Source of the DNA: Pelargonium nanum
Taxonomy: Eukaryota; Streptophyta; Magnoliopsida; Geraniales; Geraniaceae
DNA: 64,000 bases
NCBI GenBank assembly: GCA_036897485.1
Contig: JAYMTF010000004.1
Span: forward strand, 1 to 64,000
Reading direction: 5' to 3'
This document shows positions 1-13,855 of this stretch, in pieces (the stretch's first letter is position 1; each line of letters begins with the position of its first letter). The notes under the pieces were generated by a model. The model made no database searches. It was given only the letters and a program-made list of their open reading frames with translations, and was not told the DNA's origin. Both the position numbers and the translations under genes were made by a program.

Positions 1-3000
1 GTGTCTAGATTCCTTTCAATTCTAGCTAAGCCTACTTCCTTCTATCCTGAGTAACAAACAAATAAGAAGGACTCCTTACTTCTATTCCTTTCCTTTAAGC
101 AAAATACTAAAGCAAGCAGAATATGAAGAAAGCAGCAATTAGGATTTCTTCCCAGTTGTTCAGGCTTACTCGGGGACCTCTAGCCTTTTACCTGTATTAC
201 TAACTCCGCGCAATAAAAAAGTCTTCTATTACCCTGTTTGATAATTTCCTTAACTCACATGTCCTAAATACACCCTAAGGCATTAATTACCGGGTTGTTT
301 AGGCTATATACTCTGGGAGCTACTTTACAGACCAAGAACTAGTAACATAGCTATCTATTAATGAACTCTTCTTGGGTTTTTCTATTACCTAAATTTCCAA
401 AGGAAAGAGCTAACGCTTTGTAAAGTACCTTGTGATTGTTTTACTAAATAAGGGATATACCTCCTAGCCCTTGTAGTTATTGACATAGGAGGTTACTACC
501 AAAAACTAATGAAATTTATAACATTGCTTTTTTGATCTAATTTTCGGAAACTTCTACACAAGGAAGACTAATAACTTAAAACAAGTATACTGAAACTCAG
601 CTTACAATTGGGTTTCTAAATACTAATATAATATTTATAATAGAGAATAGAGTAAGAGAGGTAAAAGAAGGCATATGTCTTAATTCGGTGTAATGCTACT
701 TTTGTCTTAAATTCATAATAGAGGACCCTTTTGTAATATCCGCGCAAGATACTTTACTCAATTTAAGATACCTTTTTATCTTTTATCCTATATAGAGGAG
801 AGTCCAAAAAGACCAAGGAAAACCCGGACTAAAACGCTTTAAACTAGTAGGAAACTTTAATTCCAAAGGATATTTTCTAAAACCTGTTATACACCGTTCT
901 CATACCTTATAACGCATTTAAGATCTACTGTAATACCCTATTCTTGAATTTTTACTATAGTTTTCTGCTAAGGGCCTACCTTTTTGAGAGTAATATAGGT
1001 TTTAATACCAAAACTTGGAAATATAAGAGTTCACCTATTATTAAGTATCAGGATTCCTTCTCGTAGAGTATCCGATAAGTCAGAGGCTGAATTTAAAATA
1101 TGAAGGACTAGAACTTTAAGTAAAAAAAAGGGGTCTTGGTAAAGTTAAAAGGCTACTCGCAAGAAGGAGGCTTGATTTGGGAGGTATAATATCACTAAGA
1201 TGTAAGCACGCTGTATTTGTTCTATCTGAAATATTAGGAGTTGCCTTTATTAGTAGCTTTTCTTAAATATTGTATGTATCTAAACGGACTAGAACCCGTG
1301 GCATTCCTTATTATTATTATTCCCAATTTTATTACAATTCTGGACTCCGTAATTTGTATTAGAACCCCTGAGATTTCTTATGGTCTAGTCCCTAGTTTTC
1401 CACTTGCTCCTATAAATATTCGAGTTTTTTCCTAATATTCTAAAGGGGAGTCCACTTTTTCAAACCAGAGGTTTTAGAAATGAAGTCAATGTAATTTCGG
1501 CGATTTCTTTAGTGCTGCGTCATCAGTAGCTGTAAGATTTGAAAGTTTACCCAGCAAGATTTCCTAGGGATTCCTCAGAGAAAGTTAAGACACTAGGGGT
1601 TTCCTTAAGCGGGACAAAAGAATTTTACTTACTTGGGTCATGTATAGAAAGTTTTAATTAGGTGTTTAGGCACAAAAAGAATATTAAAAAAGCTCCTAAC
1701 CTGTTATATTTGTATCTAAAAGGGCCCTCTTCTTTGTTACACCTCTTCACTCATATAAACTATCAGTATAAATAGGAGAAGTAATTTAAATGGTGTGGAA
1801 AACCCTAAAACTCTTATCTTACTGAAGAGACTTAGTACGGCTATCTTTAGCAGAAATTCTGCTTTTCTTATCACAACACGAATTTATAAATTTAAAAACC
1901 CGGCGGGTGTGCTTTAGCATAGTTCTCTTAAAGGCTTTTATCTTTTGTTGTTATGTCCTTTTTTCTTTAGTGAGACTTTTTACTGCAACTCTTGACGAGG
2001 GAAAAAGTTCTAGTTGAAATACTAACTTAGCATTATGCTCGAGGGTAGTGTTAAGAATTTTGTAATCCTACTTTACTGTTGAGTTATTTTCTCTTAGCTG
2101 TATCGTGGATACTCAAAAGAGTTTGCTTTTTTACTTTAAATAGAAACCCTTTATAGAGAAGCCCCCTGAAGTTACCTGCACAGAACAGAAGAAAGACACG
2201 GAATTCTAAGAACGCCTATTTCGAAAGCCCAAGGATTCTGTCTCATAGTAAAACAAGAAAAATTGCATATGCGTCTCGTAAAATTTTTGAATCTCTCTAC
2301 TGTATATGTTGCGGGCCCCTTTTTGTATCATAAAAAGCTACTTCCAATCAAGAGTGCAACGTCTATATAACTTCCTCGTAGTTTAAAACGGAAACTAGGA
2401 ACAATTTCTGTAAAGTTATATTGGCTCTCGTTTTTAATGAAGCCTTAACTTTAGCTTCTTTTGCAGAATGAATTTTACTAAAAAGAAGCTAAAGTATATA
2501 TAATACATTTTATTGACCGCACAAAATGAAAAAGGTCGGTTCCAAGGATTCTATAAGAAATATAAATTTGTTAAAGTATATCCTTCTTCTTCAGAAAAAA
2601 AAAGAACTATTATTACTCTTCCTAAAGTATTTTTAGTAAGAAAGTTTGATCGTATCTATCACCAACCCTATAACAAGACCCTTTGCGTGCTTTATAATGC
2701 GTTTAAACTACTCCTCCTTTATTTTATTACCCTTCCCAGAGTTTTCCTACTTATTAATTTTTTTGGTTCTTTTGGGAGTAACGCATAACTAAAATACGTA
2801 CAAAAATTATAGCAGCGCTTGTATAAAAAACAAGATAATACTACTGGAAAGTCCTACTATTTTCAATCCTAAGATAAACTGCCCTATCCGTGAGTAGGTG
2901 TAGAATATCAATTTACTATAAATAAAACGCTGCTAGCTAGGAGAGAGTCTAAGGAAGATTCGTGCGTTGTAAAAATAGCTGAAAAAAGAGGCTTTCTTTT

Positions 3001-5644
3001 TGACTATGACATAAAAACTTGGTTCAAAATCAAAACCTGCACAATACACTACTTAATCTTGGGAGTCTTGTTAAAGATTACTTGAGAAATATGGGTAAAT
3101 ACAATAGAAATCCTCTTTCTTTTATAAACTGGGGTTAGCCTTAGAATACTGGAATCCCTCATAAGGATCTATAGGCAACGCTTAATAGAATTTAAACTTC
3201 GTATCGTAGCTGTTCTCTATCCGTATTTGTAAAAACTGCGCGTACTTATACCAAATTGCTACAGCAAACCCAACCTATCAGGGAAGAAGAAAATAAATCG
3301 GGGTGAAATAAGACAACAGAAAAGGGCAGTCAAGACACATCTAAATAAAGAAACAAGAAAATTATCTCGACGTGATCCACTTGTAAGCTTAATTGAGGAT
3401 AACTATTTAGCTTTCCTATGTATCTTTTTTTCTATTCATCAAGGAGTTGGGAGTTGTGAGATAAAGTCTGATATGATCCTTCTAGAACTACAGGTACACG
3501 ACAAGGGGGCATGGCGATCCGGGATTTTCTGTAAATAATATGTAAATAGGCTATTAAAATGGCGTACTTCCTCAAACTATACACAAAAAAAAAATCTCTA
3601 TTATATTAGTGAATAGCAGAAACTGGAAATAGAGCGCTGTCCCCGAATCAAGTTGGTTTTTAAGAGTAGTCGAGGTTTTGAACCATCCTTACTTTATCGA
3701 TGAGTTGCCGCTTAGCAAACAGTCTTTCAATAATAGGGATAGCTTCTTGAGATATAAAGATATAATACTAGGTTGAACTTAGGTTTATTCCGGGTTACAC
3801 TTCTGGCATTCGGTCTATTGTAGAATCTATGCTTTTTCGTGATCTGGACTCAGCGAGATTCCCTAAAATACACAACTCTTTTAACTTCGGCTTATTTTAA
3901 TAAAGAGAGACTAACTTCCGTCTTAAGGTAGGGCTAGTACATATGAGGATCCTGGGGCTAGTTTACTCCTTATTTCTCTTTTCGGGCCAGTTAAGTGACA
4001 AATTCTTTTATTGCTAGCTCTGCTTCAATTACTCTTAGGAAAAGTTTACCCTTAATAAGCAGCTAGGAGCCAAGCTTTTTTGAAAAAGTACTGCAACCTA
4101 CCTGTAGTAAAGCCGTTATCTGTATATCCTAACCAATTATATACTACGATGCTTTTGAATATTCTCTTGGAAGGTCCGCATTGAACTGGCAAAACCGATT
4201 CATGAAAGGAACTGTGCTCTTTATATCCCAGATTTTTCTTTCGGGACAATCCCGTGTAAATCGAGTTCTCTTAAATTATCTATACCTCTATCCGGTACAA
4301 GTAAAAATCCCTACATAATCATAATATAGTAGGGAATAACGTATCAACGTAAGTTTGTTCCTGTTCTAAAATCCCTTTTGAATTACTATATTGCAGGATA
4401 AAAAAGGGTTTATACTTCAAAAAAGGGGGTACCCGAAGTCTTGTTAAATGAAAGCATCTATATTAACTTAAGCCTTTTCCGAATTCATTTGCTATCCCTT
4501 GTTATTAGAAATTTTATTAGAAAAAGAACTCTTTAATTCTTATTAATAGTATTAAAATATGGGATTTCTTTCCGTTCTTGCCCCTATATTATAGGGTTTT
4601 TGGGGTATCCAAAGTTTTAGCTTAGTTTTAGCGTCGCTTTCCTTTGAGTGCTTTTAGTAATAAAATAACAAAAGAGTCTCTTTCAATTATATTTAGATAG
4701 AGACCTACACGACTCTTATTAAGTTAATGAGTTCTTGTTTTACTATAATTTTAGTAATTTTAATATAGGGTTATCCTTAGGTGTCTTCTAGTATCCGATT
4801 TTATTTACCGTGGTAACTGGAGTCTTTGCGTGAAAAAACGCACTCTGTTTGGACACTCTTATTCAGCAAGAATCCTTCCTTCAAAAGCATAGGTTTCAAG
4901 TACCGATATACCAGAAGTACTTAATCAAAGCTGGGTTTATAAGTACTTTACTCCCTTGTTTAGAAGCTAAAATCATTAGTTAGCTGCACGGTATAAACCA
5001 TAATTTTTAGTAAAAGGAAAATAACCAGCTACCAAAAGTAGATAGATTATAATAAGGCACCTTTATCATAAATAAACTCTTATAAGAAGACCAAGTTCAC
5101 TAATTTTCGCTAATAAAATAAATTGTAGTTCCTGTACCCTCTAAAGGAATATTTTATTAAAAAGATTCTGTATCCAATTTTTGGAGTAGGCTTACTAATG
5201 CTTGCTAACCAGAGACTTTGGACTCATGTGACGATATAAAAGCTAAGATATTGCTATTTTTGGTCTAATTTTACTAAAAAAGGAATACTCTTGTTACATT
5301 GTTTGGGTATTGTAGGGCTTCTTCTAGATAATTTCAATGAATGAAGTTTTTACTAATTTATAATATTCTAATTGTCTAGGCTCAAAACTCTTTTATTTTA
5401 TATGTTTGTTTATAATCGAGTACTTTTGATAAATTTAAGCGCTTAATACAAAAAACTAGTTTAGTGTACTTTGATCCTTTTATATAGAAGCTGAGCTTAA
5501 AGCAAGGGTTTTCATCCTGTCCTTAAATAACTGTAGTTAGGCACATAAAATTATATTAAATAAATATAGCGTCCGAAGTATATCTATTTCAAATTTAGCG
5601 GTTCTTCATACTTTATCCTGTAAAAGAATTAGTTTAAAATTTTT

Positions 5645-5657
5645 GGGAGTAACTCCC
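5645..5657. repeat. Perfect short palindrome GGGAGT-A-ACTCCC
   Basis: A six-base inverted repeat with a single central base. It is listed as a clear example of the dispersed near-palindrome family. Other good members are at 67-77, 1566-1575, 1595-1606, 19136-19147, 21990-21999 and 53206-53218. Confidence 0.5.
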
Positions 5658-7628
5658 GTATTGCAATGTGGAAATCCGGATTATTATATAAATACTAAAT
5701 TATAGCAAGATAGTACTTTAAAATAAAGCCAAAAGGTTTAACACAACAAACCAAAGCCGTCGAAATTGTATGTCTTACATGAACCACAACAAGCTTCAGG
5801 TAAACGAACTTGTGCTAGTTGTTGGTATTGATTCCTCATTAGTTCCGCACGAGAAGTCAGATTTGAAGTCAAAGAAAGTAAAACAAACATTAAGCCTAGC
5901 TTTTTAATCGCACTGTTTTTATTATATAAAATAACTTAACTTTATTTTCTTCTTTACTATGTTGATTACTGCTTTTCAATGTTGGGGTGTATCCATATTC
6001 GTACGTAAGGTTTTATTACAGCAAGTACGAAGCATGTTTATACGCCAATTCTTAGGCGTCGGCTAGGATAATGTAGATTCCTGTTCGGCTTCTGAACCTA
6101 GATCCGGACGAGTAGCTGCTTATCAGAGGAGTGTCAAAAGTCTTTATTATTTTTATAAATTATCTGAATTTACAGAAAGATTATATACATGAACTTTTTT
6201 CCCAGTCATGGATGTTGCACATTATTTAATAAGGAAAGCTGATTAGCCCGAGTTTTTACTGAAGAAGTAGCCGAACAAAGAAGTACTTGATAACAGCATT
6301 AGCCAAGGAAAGAGCACCTAAATTGCACAAATTTGAGTTACTTGATACAAATAGAATAGTCGAAATCTTTTAGTTTTAAAGTCTTCCCTCTCTCTAAAAA
6401 AAGAATTCTATCCTAAAGTTTAGACGGACTATTAGAATTTGTACATATTACCTATCTTATAAGGTACAGTACTCCCTTATTAGTGAAACACTGTTAAACC
6501 AGCCCCTTGAGGAGCCAACAACTAAGTGTTCAGATAGCTAGACTCCTTTTTTTATTTCCTTTTAGTACAAGATTTCATATTATTGAGCAAATTAAAGTAC
6601 ATCTTTTATTTATAAAGTTATAGTTTTCAAAAATTGCATCTATATTTATAGGATAAAGTTTTCTTACTATTATAAGGGCATAGAGCTCCCTTCCTTTTTT
6701 GAAGCAAACTCAGGTATTAGTTACACACAATTTATTAATGAATTGAATTCCCTTATATAGAGTAGTTGAGAACAGCAATATTCATAAAGCAACTCAAGCA
6801 GCACTTTCAAAGCAAGGATTTTCTTACTAAGGATTCCTTTACAGTTTATATAAGTTATCCAGCTTTAAGGACTTTATTTCGTAAAGCTTTTTTACTAGAC
6901 CCTTTTATATAGTTTTAAAGCAAGAAAAGCAATTGAAACCCTAAATAACTTAGGACCTAAACTCTAAAAAAACTTTTGAAATACACAATCTCGGGAGAGG
7001 CAATTTTAGAAAAGAGGGTACTTGAAATAGAGGATATAGACCCTTCTTTAATACTCCATTTTGTACTGAAAAAGAAGTTTATTGAGCTTGAGGGGAATAC
7101 TTTCCTATAAATTTGTAAAACTCATCTAGAGCAGAATTTATATAAAAGTTAAGAGTTTTTTCTAGATTCGACAGAACTCTTAAAAGAGCTGACTCCCGAA
7201 AAACTATTCAAATAACTTAGAAAGGGGTTTTCTACAGACTTACTATAAGTATCCTTGATACAAAAAGGTCCTTGTTTAGATGAAAGAACAAGAGGGGAGT
7301 CTGTCCTGGTATCAGATTTTTAAAATAATATTTTATGACATAGTTTTTTTATGCTTAGACTGAACCTTATGTAACCTTCCCGAATATACCAGCGATAGAA
7401 TCCGTGGTTAAAAATGATTAGGAGAACCCACTGTATAATAATTATTAAGTAATTTTATCCCTTAACAACACCATAGCTAACTATGTCCTAACGGGAACAC
7501 TTAGAGAGCCACATCCCCAAATCCTACTGCTAACTACAGGAATTAGATTTCTCCCTGTTAACAAATTAAATTGCAAGTTTTTCCGAGAATTAAGGATTCT
7601 TGAGAAAACTCAAAGAGCAATTTAAGTA

Positions 7629-7702
7629 GACTTTAAACAGGAGTTGAACCTACCACTACTATCCCTTTAAGCGCTTGCTAAATAGAACAAGTACTTTAAT
7701 AA
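7629..7702 (-). pseudogene. tRNA relic, type not assigned
   Basis: On the minus strand there is a T arm GTAGG-TTCAACT-CCTGT with five pairs counting wobbles. It stands 26 bases after TAGC, the spacing of a class I tRNA between D stem and T stem. The stretch in between does not form an anticodon stem, and the acceptor strands share at most ACTT/AAGT. The parent tRNA cannot be named. It could be a chance T-arm match, but the spacing favours a tRNA origin. Confidence 0.3.
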
Positions 7703-8151
7703 AAAGCTTCTAACTAGAAGATTTGCCGGCTAGTTTAGAGTAAGATAACCGACTAGCCTCATACTTTCTATATGTCACTTATTAAATTGCTGATGGGTAC
7801 GAGTAAAAAGTTCCTTATCTAAGTCATTTTAATCTACTTTTTGTAGCTATAGCTTGGTAATATCTAGTTTATCTATCATTACTCCCGAAAAGCTATTATG
7901 TGTAAATTAAATATAATATTATAAAGTATTGTGTACAGTTGTTTGTCCATAACCCTCTGAAAAGATGTAAACCATTGCTTTGAAACCCAACTTAAGGTAA
8001 TTTATATAAAGAGGGAGAACAGTAGTCCCCCTAAAGTATGTGGATAACTAAGAGCACTGATACCTAAATGTAATTTGCAGTAACCAAGTTACTTGCATTT
8101 TTGAATGTCTTTTCCATCTTGTTACTTTTCATTTTTATTACAATCTTTGAT

Positions 8152-8174
8152 AATTATGATGATTATGATGATAA
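8152..8174. repeat. ATGATG/ATTATG simple repeat
   Basis: Short imperfect trinucleotide repeat of GAT and TAT units on the plus strand, with no gene near it. Confidence 0.6.
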
Positions 8175-9095
8175 CAAGTGAAGTAAAAAGCTAACAAATT
8201 TTTGATTATCCATGTTTTAACCCAGACCTCGGGATTTCCGCTATATTTTAAATCCTGTCTCTGACTACGAATAACGCAACCTTATGAAAAGGATTTTTTT
8301 GTACCTACACTAATATGTTTAAAATACAGAATTTCTCACTATTTATTTCAGAGAAAGCTTACAACAAATATTAAATAAAAGCACTGTTAAAAATATATTA
8401 GGAGGATTTCTTACAGAAAATAAAAATATGGAAAATAAAATTCTCCTATAGTAAGTTGTAATCCAGGTTTTAATCTTTAGCATTAGCTCCATGTATGAAA
8501 TGATATTATTAGATCCCAAGCATAAAGAAGACTTTTAGGAGCGCTTTCTATAGAGTAGGTATCCTACTTAATTAAAGGGTATCATTTTAAGTATTTACTT
8601 TCTAATTACATTCCTCATTTTTTTGTGAGCTAAACAGTGGGGGAGTACAGGGTTACGTATGAAAACACCAGGACCTATAACTTTCTAAGGGGCTCTACTG
8701 AAAAATTATAAAAGAGGTTTTTATCTAACCAAGTAAGTATCCGGGTACCGGGTATACTAAATTTCTATTTCTATTAATATATCTGAATTAGCGAGTTTTT
8801 TTCTATTATTTAATTTATAGATTTGGTTACTTTTATTACCCTTTTGGAGCAATAAAATTTTGGTTCTCTACTAAGCAAGTCTGGTATTTAATAGGGAGCT
8901 TTATTAACTCTTTTAGAATCTAGGTACGGAAAGTAAATATTTACAAAATAGATTCTCTTGTTACTTTTACTCGGTTTTGTTCTGAAACGAGATAAGGCTG
9001 CTATTCCTATATAGGATATTAAGTCTTATGTAATAAGATTTAGAGAGAGTCCTTGAGTAATTAGTGATATTTATAATAAAAGATCCTTAAAGAAA

Positions 9096-9152
9096 GTGTT
9101 GGATAAAACTGGAGTCTCAGAAAAATAAACTGAGGTTCAAATCCGATAACAC
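9096..9152 (+). other. Compact folded element with a T-loop-like sequence
   Basis: GTGTTGGAT at 9096-9104 pairs with ATCC (9141-9144) and AACAC (9148-9152), giving nine pairs with a three-base bulge on the 3' side. Inside lies a second hairpin, CTCAG (9116-9120) with CTGAG (9130-9134) and a nine-base loop. The 3' arm contains GGTTCAAATCC, a tRNA T-loop motif, but the usual T stem is not formed and the whole is only 57 bases. It could be a shortened tRNA-like element or a processing hairpin. Confidence 0.35.
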
Positions 9153-12100
9153 AAATCCTCTAAAGGAATAAGTACAAGATTTCAATGTAAATTTTGCCGT
9201 ATCATAAGGGAACCCCTCTTAGCAAGTCCTATAGCAATCTAACCCTAATACGGTGAAAAGTCATAGAATTGTTACGTTTACTTAGATCCTACCCCTTTTA
9301 CAGTATTTATTAATAAGATATGCCCGCTATAAATTAATCATACAAAGAATTGAGGATAGGTATTATAATTTATATTGTTAGGACTCTGGTTCTCTCCTAT
9401 ATGCTGACCTAAAAGGTTTTCTGGAAACTCACTATTTCCTTATTTATTTCCTTATTAGATTAGAAGAAAAGCCAAAAAAGACAATGAAATCAAACATTTC
9501 AATTCAAATAACTAAGAAGCCTTTATTATACGTAGTTTTTTTTGAACTTATTCTGGGGTACTACTCAATAAATAAGTAGAAGGGGACTCCTTTTAACCCT
9601 AAAGGAACACTGACATAGGTTGGTGATTTAAAGATGACCTTCATGAATAACCGTTTATTTACTCTCTATAAACTTACTAGTCAAGAAGTGGTTAGGCTAG
9701 AGTAATCATAAAATAAATTTAAGAGAGTTTTATTACACGGGACTAAGGAGCTCGTATCAGTGGTTCGAATCCTGTGATAATTATAAATTAAGGAAACAAT
9801 ATAACGTATTATCTTAAACCTCTTGTTGTAGTGAAAGACATACATTTATAAGTAGGAAAAAATAAGGATAACAATACAAATTGGGAGTTCCTAAACTAAA
9901 TAAGCATAGCTCAATTGAGAATATGCAAAAATCCCTTTAAACGGAAGGAACGTGTGTCCCAGTGATATAGTATGGACACTCGATAATAGCCTTTTTCCGA
10001 AAAGAGGGACTTCGGCTTATTGCTTCAAGAATAAAATTGCGAGGGTAAGAGTGTTTCTTAATTAGAATATTCAGACAGCGAGCTATCGGCAGAACCTTTG
10101 ATATATCATGAATCGGGTATTCTACTTACTCCGTCCTGATACTAAAGAGACCCTCGCGTGTGTTTTGATAATTGGATCTACTTAGGTAATAAAGGAGAAT
10201 AGTGTAGGTAGAAAAAAAGTAAGAATAAATTCCTTAATTTAAAAGGATTGTCGTTCTCCGACCCATCTTGCTGTGGAGTCCTCTTCTAGTTTTATTATTC
10301 GTTGTGCCTACTCCTAAACAACTATTAGACCCTAGACGTTAGTTATATTCGGTTAAAAAAGGGTAAATAGTACCTGGGATTTTATATGCTCTAGTAGGGA
10401 TTTTAAAGAATGGACTTAACCATCTAATTTCATTTTGCTCGGCCAACCCCTGTAAAGGGGACGTAAACCTATCTGTTTGTACAAGCCTTACATAAAAGCA
10501 AGACTGCCCTGAAAAGCATATAAAAGGTAATATATTCACTATGAATTTTTTATTTCCGCGTACTTATTTAATTTACGAGACAATGATGCAGTTCCACTCG
10601 TGAGATGGCGTTTTATTTAATCCATTACTACTTTAAAAGAAAGCATTTGTATCATAATAGCAGTTTTAAACAAGTTTTGGAATGAAAGTTATATAATGTT
10701 AAATAGGATTTCTTATAAAATTGATAGTCAATTGGCTCGGATCTTACTTCTAAATTACCAGAACTAAATTGATATATCCATGTGAGTAAAGTAAGGCCTT
10801 TTTTCTTTATTTTGTAGGTTCATCTTTGAGCTGTTACTTGCGCAAAGGGAATCCTTATTATCTTATCCACGGATCCGCAAGTCTGTATCTACTACCACGT
10901 ACGTATAACATACGTATTAGTGTAAGTTTTACCCCTTAGTCCTCCTATAGGAAAAGGAAATCTTGTTATTGCTCAAAAACATAAAAAGCAGGGGCTAAAT
11001 ATAGCTTAATCTTTTAGAACCGGTACGTAAAGCAGGTAAAGTGACTTCAAAAAACATCTGTAAAAACTGCCGTAATTTTAAAAACGTACAAAAAATCATA
11101 CAGAACAAGCTTTCATTTTATGCATAGGAAAGGGCCCTCTTAACTTATGAAATGAAAAGGAATTCTGGGTTTCCTATATAAATTCTCAATTACGTTAATA
11201 TTTTCAAGCAATGTTATTTATTTGAGATAACCTCGTGTAGCTACTAAAAACTGAAAGAAGTTTGATAAAAGGATTTACTATGAAAAGTCACGGGTTACAC
11301 TGACCATAAAGGTCCAAACAAGAAAAGACTTAGCTCTACCCAGGGAGCTGTACTACATAAATTTGATATTATAGAAAAGAAAAACCAATAAACATTGAGC
11401 CGTTAAGTGATAAATCTGATTTAAAGGAATTCCTAAAATTAAGGACATAGCGTAAGAAACGCAAGGTGTATTTCCCCTCATTTTAATTAAAGCTTATATT
11501 TTTTTTATTTGTAATCAACCGCTGAAGTAAATGGGATGAGTCTTTATTTCCTATTGGAGCCTTTTTCTGGGGCAGTTCTAGGTTCAAATCCAGATCAAAT
11601 TCACTACAGTTTTTGGTATATAATATTTTGTTCTAGGATACTAGAGCCTACTCATTTTTATTACACTTCCCCCTTTATAAATGATAAAGTTTATTAGACA
11701 ACTTTCTTGGAATTCCTAACTAAAGCTAGCCTTGTACAACCCTTTGAGTCAGAGTCTCCTAAATATTATGGATTTCAAAAAGCCTACATTCCGGCTTGGT
11801 TTATCCTTTTTACAGCTTTTACCTTGCACCTAAATTTCGGTTTTAAATTGCCTGAATTAATACAAGAACTTTATCCACTAACAACTTAACTATACCGCTT
11901 CAAAGGGTTTACCTTCAATTTCTTTTTGAGAATTTTAATACTGGGGAAGCTTTCTAATATCGATTAAGTATTTAATAAAATAGAGTAAGGTAATAAGAGT
12001 TTCTAGTAATCTTAGGAATTATTTAATTACCACTATAAAAAATGAGGGTTCAATTTCCGGTTCATTTAAGTAAGAAAAGGAAGTTATATGGGAGTCCTTT

Positions 12101-12850
12101 ACGAAAACCTAATAGAATAGGTTATTAGAAAATGAATAAGACAAAGCCGAATATGGTCAATTTAAGAAGATTTTTAATAGTTAAAATGGAGTTTCCTAAT
12201 AAAACAAAAGAAGGCAAGCTTCAGCTTAGAAGTCCTGGGTAATAATAATTAGATCAAATAGAATATATATAAGTTCTCATTGAAAGATCTAACTTTATAA
12301 ATAAAATTCTTTCATTTCCCGAATTAAGGAATTCCAGGCATTATTAACGGTATATTCACATGAAATCTAGTAAAAGGTTGAGTCCTAATCCCGATTTCTA
12401 TAGAAAAGTGGATCCCTTGCTTTACTTAAAAAATAGAACGTGTGTAGCTAGTGTATTATTCGTAACTAAGTAGAGGCCTTGTATAAAAAGTAGATATCTC
12501 TCTCTTTATTACCGACTAGAATTCATTTCCTAAAAGCTGAAGTGCCTTTTAAGGTTTTTCTCTTGTAAAAACCCGATATTCAAATGTAGGAGAACAAGAC
12601 CTTAGCAAGAGCCCCTTTTTTCTTACTAATAACTAAAAAGGACCCACATATAAACTAGGTGGCTAAGTTATTAACAATCAGAAAAGCAGAATAAAGACTC
12701 AAAGTCCTGAATATCGGATATCTTATAAAGCTAGAATATTTTGAATTTTATCTTGCCCTGAAACGGGTGATCTCACAACGTATATGACCCGGTAATTACC
12801 AGAGTATAAGTTAAAAAAATAGGACTGTTCTAAAATATATAAAATTTATA

Positions 12851-12922
12851 CGGGCTTTTGGGACTTGAACCTACGTTTTGAGATCATGAGCCTCACGAGT
12901 TTACCGACTACTCCACCCCGCG
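12851..12922 (-). tRNA. trnfM(CAU): Initiator tRNA-Met(CAU), 3' side broken or edited
   Basis: Read on the minus strand, the first 60 bases are a clear initiator tRNA. The acceptor 5' strand is CGCGGGG and the D arm is GAGTAGTCGGTAAACTC. The anticodon stem TGAGG/TCTCA carries loop CTCATGA (anticodon CAT), and the T side is GTAGGTTCAAGTCC. After the T loop the sequence departs from the family: bacterial and algal copies continue CTACCCCCGC, whereas here it is CCAAAAGCCCG. This leaves only 3 of 5 T-stem pairs and about 3 of 7 acceptor pairs. Either this is a pseudogene that decayed at one end, or the 3' part is repaired by RNA editing as is known for some protist mitochondrial tRNAs. No other trnfM is in the window. 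Confidence 0.6.
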
Positions 12923-13834
12923 AATCGTCAATAAAGCAGACTGTCAGCAAGCAAATATAGTTAAGAAAGTATGTAATAAAGTTAGAAATCAGGCAAGAAA
13001 GTAGAGAATTTGTTAATCAATCAGTTACCTAAATCACAATTCACTGAAAAAAAAAAGTTATATTATATAAGTGATTAAAAACGAAGGATTCTGCTGATAC
13101 ATTTCCCTACTCCATTCGTTCGGGTTATGCTAACCCTATTTCTATAGAGTTAAACTAGTAACTAGACTCCTTGAATAATACCCATGCACAAGTTATATTC
13201 TATATTAGTGCATATTAGTCTTAGAAAGTCTACCTTATATTAGGAGGTATACACGTTTTACCAGGGAGTTTAATTAATTTATTTAATTGTACTCTTGTTG
13301 GAAATTAAGCAAGTCAATACTTGAAAGAATTCCAAGGGTCTTAGTACTTACCTGAAATTGCGCTTAAACTTTATAGAACAAATAATAGGAAGGTAGGAAA
13401 AATGTGAAAACAATAGGAGAGTTGTCAAGGGTTCAATAAAGCCAAAGAGTTTCTTTTAATACTAACTGTTTGAGGCAGGCTATTAAAAGAAACTCTTGTA
13501 CCCAGTAAATACAGGGAAAACTTTGTTAGGTAAGAGTCGAAAAACAGGATTGACCCCCTCCACCATGCTCGGCGATGCAGCATATCGAACCCTTTGATAT
13601 GATATATTAAAAACAATCTATAAAGAAGTACGCGCACTTATTTGTAGTAAGCTCTGCTTGATTAGAGGGCCCCGTAGCTGAAAAGGAAAAATTCTGGAAT
13701 TCATATGTATATTATATAGTTAATAAAAGGGGTCGTTTTGAGATCTTGTATCATAGTGCACAAGGGCACTTTAGTATTATAGTAAAACAGAGTTATTAAC
13801 AGGAGTTGGTAGAAACAAGTTTTTATGTAATAGT

Positions 13835-13855
13835 CATATATATATTTATATATAT
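13835..13855. repeat. AT dinucleotide tract
   Basis: Alternating A and T with one TTT break. A simple repeat; no function is suggested. A similar tract lies near 32793-32807, 0.2 kb before nad6. Confidence 0.7.

Larger units (their letters stand above)
1..12850. other. Long noncoding stretch
   Basis: No gene is supported apart from the tRNA relic near 7.6 kb. Frames are short and stop-rich; the 91-codon frame at 2513-2788 starts at TTG and matches nothing I know. The dispersed GG-N-CC near-palindromes are common here. T-loop-like words at 9134-9144, 9762-9772 and 11581-11591 on the plus strand lack canonical tRNA spacing. Confidence 0.7.

Noticed and set aside
2513-2788. 91-codon frame, basic then hydrophobic
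   Set aside because: It starts at TTG, has no recognisable motif, and this length is expected several times by chance.
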